From Earliella scabrosa (taxonomy: Eukaryota; Basidiomycota; Agaricomycetes; Polyporales; Polyporaceae), in the NCBI GenBank assembly GCA_022605405.1, contig JABYQQ010000017.1, forward strand, positions 1,054,001 through 1,118,000: a stretch of 64,000 nucleotides of DNA, given 5' to 3'. Below, one piece after another: positions 55,388 to 64,000 of this stretch (within the stretch, counting starts at the first letter, position 1; each line of letters opens with the position of its first letter). A program made the position numbers and the translations under genes. The notes beneath the pieces were generated by a model. It saw only the letters and a list, made by a program, of their open reading frames with translations. It was not told the DNA's origin and did not search any database.

Positions 55388-56682
55388 ATGTCGCTTCTCC
55401 GACAGTTGCGAGATGAGCGAGAGAAATATCGTGAGTAATCACAACCGGGGCAAGAACCACATCACTTAAGAACATAATAGAGAAGCTGCTCGAGTCAAAG
55501 TTCGTGTCGGCAGGTCAAGAAACTCACTCGTATTGGCAACTGCGTACCATGGAAGATGTAAGTCGTACGAACCCTTGTCCCCGGTCCTCACATCGTTACG
55601 CCAATATCTAGCCTTCGGTGCTTGCGGATTGCGCTCAAGTCCTGGTCGCGGCGGGAGGAAAACTGCTTACATTGGTCTATCAAGGAGAAGGTGCGGGTCA
55701 ACAACCGGAGGAAGTCATCTTACGGGTGCAAGGATACATGGTGGAAGGCAACTTACCGCCAGTGCGCGCGCAAAGGTGAGTATTACCCCTCGATGTCATA
55801 GGAGCATAGTTCAATGAGACTTGTCGTCGAAGTATTCCTCGCAACCCCAATCGGTTGATTGATCTGAAGCAATCCATTACGCTGTCTGGCGTTGGTATCG
55901 CTCAGTTCGAATCGGCCGTGAAAGGCCTCCTCGTCATCTACCAAATGTTCGAGGCTGAGATAGCTCGTACGGGCAACAAATTACGTCCTTGGAGAACTCG
56001 TCGGGATAGCGAAGATCTCGTGCTCTACTTCGCCAACAGGATCTTAACAAGTCGCAAAGACGCCGGAGACGAAGAGGCCGTCGAGTTGGCGAGTGTGATT
56101 GATCCCCTGAATGTTCTGCGTCCTCTGCTTCGCGGAGAAGTCCATTTGCAAGATAACGTCGTGGAGTACTGGGAGCAACGCCTTCAGGGTGACGGCACCA
56201 AGTCAGTTCGTCACGTCTTAGGGTTATGTCGGGCTGATATTGATTGCACTAGAACGTACGCACGCATCACCCCTGATCGACTCCCGTTGGCAGGATTGGT
56301 AGAAGTTCAGGTCGGGTTTTCAGCCGTGCGTCTCGGTCATCAAGAGTATGTATTCTTGCCGAAGTTACGAGCCGTGTGTTTGCTAGAGCGTCAAGTGGAA
56401 CTGGTATGTCACGACATGTTGTGCTGCATATCCTTTGCGTTAATGCCCTCATAGGACTACAACGCCCGTATGATCCAGACGCTCATGGCCAAATCGGCTT
56501 CGCCTCTCAAGAAAGTCAAACGTAAGGTCGGGTATAGCGAGAAAGGTGGCGACGGAGGACGCTCGAATGTGGTCGCACTTAGTCACAACTCTTCGGTGAC
56601 TAGCGAGGCCGTGCCGGAAGGTGCTATGAAGCGTATGCGAATCGATGACCAGTCCGATGTGCGCATGCATGACATGGAGTAA
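55388..56682 (+). CDS. Unknown protein with basic C-terminal tail
   Basis: MSLLRQLRDEREKY is spliced to QKLLESKFVSAGQETHSYWQ, then PSVLADCAQVLVAAGGKLLT, then SIPRNPNRLIDLKQSITLSG. The main exon includes EAEIARTGNKLRPWRTRRD and DNVVEYWEQRLQG. A possible 51-base intron after GTK leads to TYARITPDRLPLAGLVEVQV and LGHQEYVFLPKLRAVCLLER. The last exon has SPLKKVKRKVGYSEK and ends in VRMHDME-stop. SPLKKVKRK is NLS-like and recalls APLKKVKAKAP in the neighbouring minus-strand protein. The protein is about 380 residues, mostly alpha-helical-looking. The family is not recognised; position within this block suggests a nuclear role. Confidence 0.5.
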
Positions 56683-56702
56683 ATATTCTGAGTTACAATT
56701 GG

Positions 56703-58001
56703 TCATACTCTACGGTGTAGTAGCCTCTGATATTTACACAACAAATGTTCTACCATGATTGCATCGAAGCGAATGATATCCTTGACGTCTGCGAACTCGT
56801 TGGCTAATGTATCGTAAACCTTCGTGAAAGCTTCAATGACCTGCTCGGGTGACGCCTTATCATCCTGCAATTGTCCACATGCTACTAAACCTTTCAACGA
56901 CCCCAACGAGTTCATGGCCACCACGCGTCCCACCTCCTTCACCGACGGAGCGGCCACTTTGCCGGCGTACACGAGATCAGCTGTCAAAAGGTAGGCTACC
57001 AACTTTCCAACATGCGGTAGGCAGCGCACGGGAGATCGACCTTCACGAACGTTGTCGCGTCTTGTCATTTGCAACCATTCGAAGCATGTCGTGAACGGGA
57101 TCCGCCTTGGCGCACTGTGAGAGGCTAAAAGTTCGCGCCACTTCGACTCTGCCGCGAAGTAAGGTTCCGCTTGAGATACGACCTGTGTGCGTTGCACCTG
57201 GGGAGTTCCATAGCATGCAATGTTCACAATCTGACGGGCTGACTGCATGGATCCATCGTATCCGCAGGATTTGACGAACTCGTTCCATGCTTCGATGGTG
57301 GAGAAGAAGCAGATAGTGTCAATTTGGAGTTTGGCGGATTCGAAGAGTGCGAGACGACACAGTATCCAACTGGCAAACGCCCCAGGCTTATCTGAGTTAT
57401 CTGAGTGAAATGGTCCAGAAGGACTACAGAATAGTTGTCGGGAGGGTGCTAGTTCGCGGAAGGGACAGTAGAAGTCGGGGCGAGAGGCCACGAGTTTTTG
57501 CAGTTTCGTCGGGTTTGGTAGCGCATGAACGTGTCCGTCTTGCACCATGGGAAGTAGTTCGCGGACACACTGTATGAGTCCATCGAGGGTATTCGAGGCA
57601 TTTGCGCTTTGCGATCCTCGGGACCGAGCCAACGGTAGTTGTATCTCGGGGGGATGTAGGCGATCGGGCCGGTTGAGATCAAGGCAACGAACGAGCTCCA
57701 ATGTCATCGACCGAAGGTGGGGACAACAGCGGGCCACCAGCGAAGAAATGTCTCGTAACGCGGCAGACTCTGCGCTACCATAGCGAGAGAGAGGATGATG
57801 GTGAATGGCGTTAATGAATGGTTCCAACATTCGGAGGGTCAGGGACTCGTGACGACCGCCTCGATTACCGAGCAATCTCGCCTTGATATCTTGGTGGTGT
57901 CGCCATACCACGGGTAAGAGTAGAAGGTCGGGGTTGTGGAAAGTGGATAGTAAATGTCCGACGAAGAACGCTGCCAACTCCGTCACAGTGCGGAGGCACA
58001 T
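56703..58001 (-). CDS. Unknown protein, long single-exon ORF
   Basis: An open frame of 432 codons without obvious internal introns begins MCLRTVTELAAFFVGHLLST and ends YQRLLHRRV-stop. Segments such as PVVWRHHQDIKARLLGN, FASWILCRLALFESAKLQID and GRSPVRCLPHVGKLVAYLLT are plausible globular, helix-rich protein. A splice acceptor (ccag) sits just upstream of the Met, so this may be the 3' exon of a longer gene that includes the exons at 58432-59497. No family was recognised. It is tail to tail with the gene ending at 56682, 20 bases apart. Confidence 0.5.
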   Translation of the reverse strand: MCLRTVTELAAFFVGHLLSTFHNPDLLLLPVVWRHHQDIKARLLGNRGGRHESLTLRMLEPFINAIHHHPLSRYGSAESAALRDISSLVARCCPHLRSMTLELVRCLDLNRPDRLHPPEIQLPLARSRGSQSANASNTLDGLIQCVRELLPMVQDGHVHALPNPTKLQKLVASRPDFYCPFRELAPSRQLFCSPSGPFHSDNSDKPGAFASWILCRLALFESAKLQIDTICFFSTIEAWNEFVKSCGYDGSMQSARQIVNIACYGTPQVQRTQVVSQAEPYFAAESKWRELLASHSAPRRIPFTTCFEWLQMTRRDNVREGRSPVRCLPHVGKLVAYLLTADLVYAGKVAAPSVKEVGRVVAMNSLGSLKGLVACGQLQDDKASPEQVIEAFTKVYDTLANEFADVKDIIRFDAIMVEHLLCKYQRLLHRRV

Positions 58002-58431
58002 CAGGGGCGTGGGCTGGCTTCATAACGTATTCACTTATCATTTCAGTCGTAATCTGAGTCCTAGAGCAACTAGAATCCATGGAGAACGGCTCCAGTAATT
58101 TGTTGGGGCCGATGACCTCAGGCTAGTACAAGTTCTGACAAGTACAACGGTGATTCATGACTGTACTCTATTACTAACTAATTCTGATAGAGATAGCTGC
58201 GCTACTCAGACTGTTCAACATCTCTGAGGACCGGACTGTGTACTTACAGGAGGGGCCCGGCTCTGCAAGCCTTGATAGGGCGTCTATTCTGGAGTGCCCC
58301 GCCGTCGGCCGACACATACTGACAATGAGATATGTTCTAGACGAGCACCCATCTCGAGCACTGTTATAAAAGTAGCTCCATGTGCCACCCGTAATTCACG
58401 GGTAGTACAAGGAAATACCACTGGTAAGTAC

Positions 58432-59497
58432 TCATAGCTGTAGCCTGTGACCCGGGTGCCCGTGGTCCACTGGCACGCGGGTGTTCGTAGGAAAGCGCAA
58501 CCACACACGGATGGTCCGCACAACATGCGTCAAGATCCAGTCACTGTCCGACTGATCCGAAGTGCGAGGGTCTCGCGGTATGTCAACCACAAAATCTTCA
58601 TCTTCCCATAGATCGAAGAATTGACTGGGGCGAACATTTCCGCTGAGATTCTTCGTCCGTAGCTCGAATATCGTTTTTGTCAACTCATACAGCCAAGTGC
58701 AGGGGGACTCCGTCTCTTCTTCATGGGGGGGCTCGGCTTCTTCTTCATGGGCAGTTAACTGAATGATATACCGTCGAGCCTCCGCCGTACAATCCCCCGT
58801 CAACCAAAACCAGCCTGCGGCATTGGTCAACATCAACCGTCGCCGCTCGAATGCAATCTGCAAATCCAGGAGATCCAGGATAGAAAACCGAGTTTCCAGA
58901 CTATTCCACATGCGAGATAGGGAGCGCAGAAAGTCTCGATCGAAACGGTTGTGAACCGTGTAGAGTTGCACGAATCGCGTGACTGACTCTTCGCTGGTCG
59001 CGACGACGTCCAGCCCACTGCGTTCGACTTTCTGAGTGAGACGTGTGAGTCGATGGAGATGATTCTGAATGGATGCCAAAGACAGTCCGTTGATGAATGA
59101 TTCGTGGTTGGCTGAAGTAGCTGAGTGGGAACTTTCGGCGTGTTCTGACTCCAGCTGGCCCACTGCAGATTCTGTCGAATGTTGATTTATGGTGGAGGCG
59201 GATTGGATTGGGACGAAAGCGTTCGTGACGATGGTTTGTAAACTGTTCCAACTGCCGCGCGGACTAGTATCCTCATCTTCATCAGAGTCAGACGCATCAT
59301 GACCAACTACGTAAATGAGATGAATATTATTTCACGACGATTCGTTGGTAACACTAACGATGTGACAAAGACCGCCAAACATGTTGTGTGCGAAATTGTT
59401 CACTTGACGAGAGACCTCGACCGTCAAGTTCACTTCTCGCAGTCATCACGCGTTGGCGTTTGATCTCAGCAAGCGAGGGCAGTTGAACATGCGACAT
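58432..59497 (-). CDS. Unknown protein, two or more exons
   Basis: MSHVQLPSLAEIKRQRVMTA starts at 59497. It splices with a short intron (gttagtg...acgtag) to LGHDASDSDEDEDTSPRGSW, then continues open through LSLASIQNHLHRLTRLTQKV, NRFDRDFLRSLSRMWNSLET and LQIAFERRRLMLTNAAGWFW to LRFPTNTR. The acidic segment DSDEDED is followed by helical-looking sequence. The 3' end is unclear: the frame runs to a stop at 58432, but splicing to YLPVVFPCTTRELRVAHG (58284-58440) or on to the ORF at 58001 is possible. Family not recognised. Confidence 0.45.
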
Positions 59498-59517
59498 TAA
59501 TTCTACCAAATCAAACA

Positions 59518-62028
59518 TCAACAGGAATCTAGCGGGGCGTCGTCATTTTTACGTACGACTCTTGGAGGGTCTGGGCACCTCTCGATGTTTTCGACGTGGC
59601 GAGGGTTTCTTCTTCCTCTTTGCCGGTTGGCTGCGGCCGTCGGCGACTGCGGTCTTTTTACTTCGACGTGTTCGCTTGATAGGGGGACCGACTGTAGAAG
59701 CCTGCCTGAGTGCAATGAAGAGGTAACGTCGAGCACAAACGAACCGTCGGGGTCTCTCTCGTCTTCATCTTCGGTTTCATCTTCATTGTCAGCATCAGAT
59801 GGTGCTTCAATACGCTTCCGCTTTTTTGTGACACCTTCACAAGCAAAATCAGATATTGGGAACTGAGACCGTATTGAAGAAGCACAGACGCTTGGATACC
59901 GGATTGGCTCGCGTTTCGGTTATAGCCATCAAAGGTATGAACTTGGACATGCGCGATTTGTGCGTCTCCCATGCGGTTGCTGCTACGGATCGAATTTTCG
60001 TTTGAGAGGGATTGCAACTGGGGTGCAATGTCCATTCGCGAGGGTTGATGGATGACCCAGACTCGTCCTTCAAGGAGAAGGCGTCGCGCAGTCGGGTATG
60101 ATCGATGGCAAACCCGAGGTCACGAGGAACTTGTCTCGCGAAGTATTCCAGCGTTGCGGCCATTCCTTGATAAACTGTCTGAAGATAACCAGCACGATCA
60201 GATAACCACGCTCCATCGACGAGCCAATTAGCCGATGTGTGAAGAGGCGCGTGATTATCGTGCCTGTGTGCGAGCATCAGCCACCTCTCCCATTGTGAAG
60301 TTTGTAACACTGACAGCGGATGAAGCATCTCAGGGGTCAGATTGAACAATTTGGTCGGCGAACTTTTGGCGAAGGTGAGAATGGAGGCGCCTTCGATTGC
60401 CGCTTGCGATGGGTACAGCACGACCACGAATCGCACACTCTTCGGGGACGGCTCTTTGCCTGGAGCTGATGTAGGCGGGAAGCCGCCGTGATGGAGAAGG
60501 CCAGAGAAGCATGTCATTCCTAGACCGCCTTGTTCTGCGAACAATAATTACTACCGTGATGAAGCAGTCCGTGGAAAGAAGGATAAAGTGGAAATCGACT
60601 ACCTATTGCTACTCCCAATCCAGCAATCATGAAGAACCCGGGATCTTCATCGGGCTCGAGCTTATGCAATGTGATCATTGTGGTGACTCCGCCAGGTGAG
60701 TCGCGTGCATCGATATGTTTGCCAGCGAACTGTCCCAGATCTGATTTAAATGCTTCTTCTGAGAGAGAATAAGTTATGCAAACTTGCGATGTTGAGAAAA
60801 ATGTACGAACGGGTAACTTCGTCTGCATGACGCGCGGATGCGATATTGAGCTGCATCGTCGGGAAGGCATAGTTGTTGACACAGCCGACGCGCGGTAAAG
60901 ACACGAGGTCGGCTTGCAGACGTAGTGCTTCGGAAATATGCCTGGGCCCGAATTCCAGAGCACGTATACCGACGGGGGCGGCAGCCTATGATTGGTCAGG
61001 TAACATTCATTGTTAAATGGGGGATACTCGCCTTTATGATCTGATGGCGCAATAATTGATGCGATGATGGCTGCCCTTGAACTTTGGAACCAACGCAGGG
61101 ACCGGTAATGTTCCGCTGTACTTGATACGACTGCGCGAGAGTGTACGTGCGGGAATTTTCTTCGACAGAGACTGCGTATCGACTGCGCTCAAAGGCTATC
61201 CCTCCAGTATACTTCGAACCGTCCCACTTGGCCTTTTCGGGCGAAATTTCCGCTGGTTCGCCGATCAGTGCAGCCTGAGCCACCTTCAACGCCTCCAGTT
61301 GATCCGCGCTCAAACATTCTCTACGACAGGATCAGTCGCCTGGCCGAGTGATCATATAGACTGTACTAACTGGGGTGCGATCCACACCTGCGCGATATCG
61401 TCTTCCGCTTTGCCGGTGCCATACTTGTCCCTCGCGAACAATGCATCCCCCGGACCGAGACGCAGCCAACCTATTCCTTGATCAGTCAAGGAAGCAAATA
61501 AGATAAAACTACTGACCGGCAAGATCCACAGCTGAACGAGTCCCATCGGGAAGGACCACGCCGTCCGCGAAGTCATAGGCGGTCTGCATGGCTCCAGGCG
61601 ATATGTCCATAAGAACGATATAGACGTTTCGAACCATGGACCGAACGTGTTCGAGAAGAACATGGGAATTCGTACGCCAAACTTTCGGGAGCCCGCCGTC
61701 CCGGTTGGGCAAGACGACTAACTCGCCATCGGGGTCAGCGACGCGAGTACGTTCTGTGGCAATCGTTTTAGCGGAGTCAAGATTGAGGGCAGGCATTGCG
61801 CACCGGACATATCGAGAGCCTGTGTTGAGTGCGACAGCGTTGAGGAGAGCGAAGACGCGAATCTTGAATGAAGGAGAGAATGCAGATGAGACTGATCGAG
61901 AGCGCAGTGGTAACACCTTCTACGGCCTCGACGTGGGGAATAAAAGTTCGATGTACAGACCTTAAATACTGACGGAGGTCAAAGGCCGCAAATTTGACTT
62001 GCATTAAGTCTGACCAAGCGCGGCTCAT
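59518..62028 (-). CDS. TET/JBP-like 2-oxoglutarate/Fe(II) dioxygenase
   Basis: Probable nuclear dioxygenase of the TET/JBP superfamily, whose members oxidise methylated bases in DNA. Exons read on the minus strand: SDLMQVKFAAFDLRQYLRSV (start uncertain), IRVFALLNAVALNTGSRYVR, MPALNLDSAKTIATER, WLRLGPGDALFARDKYGTGK, the exon around 61100-61300 with KWDGSKYTGGIAFERSRYAV, then FGPRHISEALRLQADLVSLP and VGCVNNYAFPTMQLNIASA. The core spans two exons. GQFAGKHIDARDSPGGVTTM holds the HxD metal pair, EQGGLGMTCFSGLLHHGGFP the distal histidine, and SVRFVVVLYPSQ the arginine expected to bind 2-oxoglutarate. The C-terminus may stop at 59874 (SVPNI) or splice into an acidic/basic tail with KKRKR and RGRRNPRH (to 59518). 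The family call rests on motif order; the N-terminal exons are the weakest part. Confidence 0.6.
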
Positions 62029-62273
62029 CGGGAAGAACTTTTGGAGAGACCAACGCCATTAATCGGGCACTGATCGAATTGATCAGCCACATGATTCTTG
62101 CGAGCCCTTGGTGCTGGCGGCCTATGGGCAAACCTTCGCAACATGCGGCACCGTGTCGATAGAAGCGATAACATTGTAACGAGTGTGCTAACACAACTAG
62201 CAACAATGAACAAGTCGTTGTATGTCGTACTCGCTGAGGCTGTAGAAGTCAACGGAGTGCCATCGAGGCGATC
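62029..62273 (+). other. Spacer between dioxygenase gene and satellite
   Basis: About 0.25 kb, presumably the promoter of the dioxygenase gene. No further feature was recognised. Confidence 0.35.
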
Positions 62274-62550
62274 GCTGCAGGATTCTCGACGTATTCTCGC
62301 TGGGCGGTCATCGACAGCCAACGAGCTTTCCGGGTACATCCGCCTGACGGCAATCCGCTGGCTCCTGAAAGCCGGACGAACTATCGACGATGGCGGTCAT
62401 CGACAGCAAACGAGCTTTCAGGGGCCACCCGCCTGACAGCATTCCGCCAACTCCTGAAGTTCGGACGAACTGCGGACGATGGCACAGCCGAACGAGCTTT
62501 CAAGTGGCACCCGCCTGACGAAATTCCGATGACCCCTAAAGTTCGGGCGA
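62274..62550 (-). repeat. Degenerate satellite units in inverted orientation
   Basis: About three diverged ~90-bp units resemble the reverse complement of the satellite to the right. They include tcgacgatggcggtcatcga (62385-62404), aacgagctttcaggggc and ctcctgaagttcgg. They differ from one another far more than the main array units do. Confidence 0.7.
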
Positions 62551-63718
62551 GCACTGATGATCCCTAGAAGCTCGCTGGGCTGTCGATGACCGCCATCGTC
62601 GACAGCTCGCCCGAACTTCAGGAGTCGTCGGGCCGCCGCTGTTCCGACGACCCCTAAAAGCTCGTGGGGCTGTCGATGACCGCCATCGTCGACAGCTCGC
62701 ACGAACTTCAGGGGTCGTCGGTCCGCCGCTGTTCCGACGACCCCTAAAAGCTCGTGGGGCTGTCGATGACCGCCATCGTCGACAGCTCGCCCGAACTTCA
62801 GGAGTCGTCGGGCCGCCGCTGTTCCGACGACCCCTAAAAGCTCGTGGGGCTGTCGATGACCGCCATCGTCGACAGCTCGCCCGAACTTCAGGGGTCGTCG
62901 GTCCGCCGCTGTTCCGACGACCCCTAAAAGCTCGTGGGGCTGTCGATGACCGCCATCGTCGACAGCTCGCCCGAACTTCAGGAGTCGTCGGTCCGCCGCT
63001 GTTCCGACGACCCCTAAAAGCTCGCTGGGCTGTCGACGACCGCCATCGTCGACAGCTCGCCCGAACTTCAGGGGTCGTCGGAACGGCGGCGGACCGACGA
63101 CCCCTAAAAGCTCGCTGGGCTGTCGACGACCGCCATCGTCGACAGCTCGCCCGAACTTCAGGGGTCGTCGGAACGGCGGCGGACCGACGACCCCTAAAAG
63201 CTCGCTGGGCTGTCGACGACCGCCATCGTCGACAGCTCGCCCGAACTTCAGGGGTCGTCGGAACGGCGGCGGACCGACGACCCCTAAAAGCTCGTGGGGC
63301 TGTCGATGACCGCCATCGTCGACAGCTCGCCCGAACTTCAGGAGTCGTCGGTCCGCCGCTGTTCCGACGACCCCTAAAAGCTCGCTGGGCTGTCGACGAC
63401 CGCCATCGTCGACAGCTCGCCCGAACTTCAGGGGTCGTCGGAACGGCGGCGGACCGACGACCCCTAAAAGCTCGCTGGGCTGTCGACGACCGCCATCGTC
63501 GACAGCTCGCCCGAACTTCAGGGGTCGTCGGAACGGCGGCGGACCGACGACCCCTAAAAGCTCGCTGGGCTGTCGACGACCGCCATCGTCGACAGCTCGC
63601 CCGAACTTCAGGGGTCGTCGGTCCGCCGCTGTTCCGACGACCCCTAAAAGCTCGCTGGGCTGTCGACGACCGCCATCGTCGACAGCTCGCCCGAACTTCA
63701 AGACATCGTCGACAACTC
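62551..63718 (+). repeat. 90-bp satellite array with two hairpins per unit
   Basis: About thirteen tandem 90-bp units. Each holds hairpin 1, TGTCGACGA-CCGCCA-TCGTCGACA (or a one-base variant), then gctcgcccgaacttca, then hairpin 2. Hairpin 2 has 11-bp arms GGGGTCGTCGG / CCGACGACCCC around a 12-base core, then taaaagctcg(c/t)(t/g)gggc. The core occurs as tccgccgctgtt-type in units 1-5, 9 and 12 and as aacggcggcgga-type in units 6-8, 10 and 11. The long open frames through the array follow from the unit being divisible by three and are unlikely to be genes. Confidence 0.9.
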
Positions 63719-63908
63719 ACCCGTATTGCAGCAGCAAATCGAATGCATCGTGGCCCATAACTATTTGATTAATATCATTGTTGGGCCATCGAACCTCGCG
63801 CCCGTCGACAGTCCGACGGAAGGTTGAGGTCAACGACATCAAGTTGTTATTCTCTAATAGAATAAGTCCCGAACGTGTATCATGAGAGCCCGACGAACGA
63901 ATGAACAA
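63717..63908 (-). CDS. Doubtful partial ORF at the window edge
   Basis: On the minus strand MFIRSSGSHDTRSGLILLEN leads to SLTSTFRRTVDGREVRWPNN. The RTVDGREVRW stretch faintly recalls the small basidiomycete DUF6593 proteins, but this is weak. The frame runs into the satellite. The rest to 64000 shows nothing else. Confidence 0.25.
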   Translation of the reverse strand: MFIRSSGSHDTRSGLILLENNNLMSLTSTFRRTVDGREVRWPNNDINQIVMGHDAFDLLLQYG

Positions 63909-64000
63909 TTAGAATGAAATCTCAAAGTCAAAAAATCGAAGGGGGTGACACTCATCGAACTATTAGCCAATGTCGAACATTCATTCAAGTTGCATAGTTC

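Noticed and set aside
62418..63720. Two long overlapping minus-strand ORFs (427 and 394 codons) of 30-residue repeats
   Set aside because: They arise because the satellite unit is 90 bp and lacks stops in several frames. The sequence is conserved at the DNA hairpin level, not in one protein frame, and no start or flanking gene structure fits.
1..64000. tRNA, rRNA or CRISPR
   Set aside because: No cloverleaf with TTCGA-type loops, no rRNA sequence and no regularly spaced short repeats with unique spacers were found. The genome is eukaryotic, so CRISPR is not expected.

Overview
This window looks like nuclear DNA of an agaricomycete (mushroom-forming) fungus, most likely a polypore-like wood decayer. 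The genes are cut by many short GT-AG introns of about 45-65 bases. Cytochrome P450s and multipass membrane proteins of types expanded in Agaricomycetes are tandemly repeated. A Helitron and a TET/JBP-like dioxygenase complete the picture. All exon models were spliced by eye from donor/acceptor signals and from comparison between paralogs inside the window.

Left part (0-25 kb): a siderophore-iron MFS transporter (163-3278) is followed by a dead copy of its own 3' end. Next comes an array of related P450 genes on the + strand: an intact copy at 4499-6775, a copy at 10311-13953 broken by a hAT-like transposon, an intact copy at 17085-19249, and a 3' remnant at 22270-22527. Between them, on the - strand, sit membrane-protein genes: two DUF6534-type genes (7080-9087 and 14312-16433) and one of a second family marked by GDAIVWWR (19336-20974). 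A + strand member of that second family follows at 23001-24761. The layout suggests repeated duplication of a P450 plus convergent membrane-protein unit.

Middle part (25-42 kb) is gene-poor and repeat-rich. It holds an acidic hypothetical gene (28152-29390), two pairs of near-identical dispersed repeats, a minisatellite full of CATATG boxes, a - strand P450 of a different type that seems to have lost its heme-cysteine exon (34831-37375), and two decayed GDAIVWWR-family copies. The second copy is cut off at about 42.2 kb.

Right part (42-64 kb) has a different character. A large - strand Helitron (42.6-50.9 kb) carries Rep, PIF1-type helicase and a ubiquitin-hydrolase-like C-terminal domain. 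It is broken by a 5-bp duplication and by a ~0.5-kb insertion with a near-perfect hairpin. Beyond it is a block of five or six intron-rich genes: a basic AT-hook-like protein, several unknowns and a TET/JBP-like 2-oxoglutarate dioxygenase. The window ends in a 90-bp satellite in which a 12-bp hairpin core occurs in both orientations. The octamer CGAACTTT/AAAGTTCG is scattered through this whole right part, in exons, introns and spacers, and I saw none in the first 42 kb. This suggests the 42-64 kb block shares one history, possibly as a large composite mobile or heterochromatic region.
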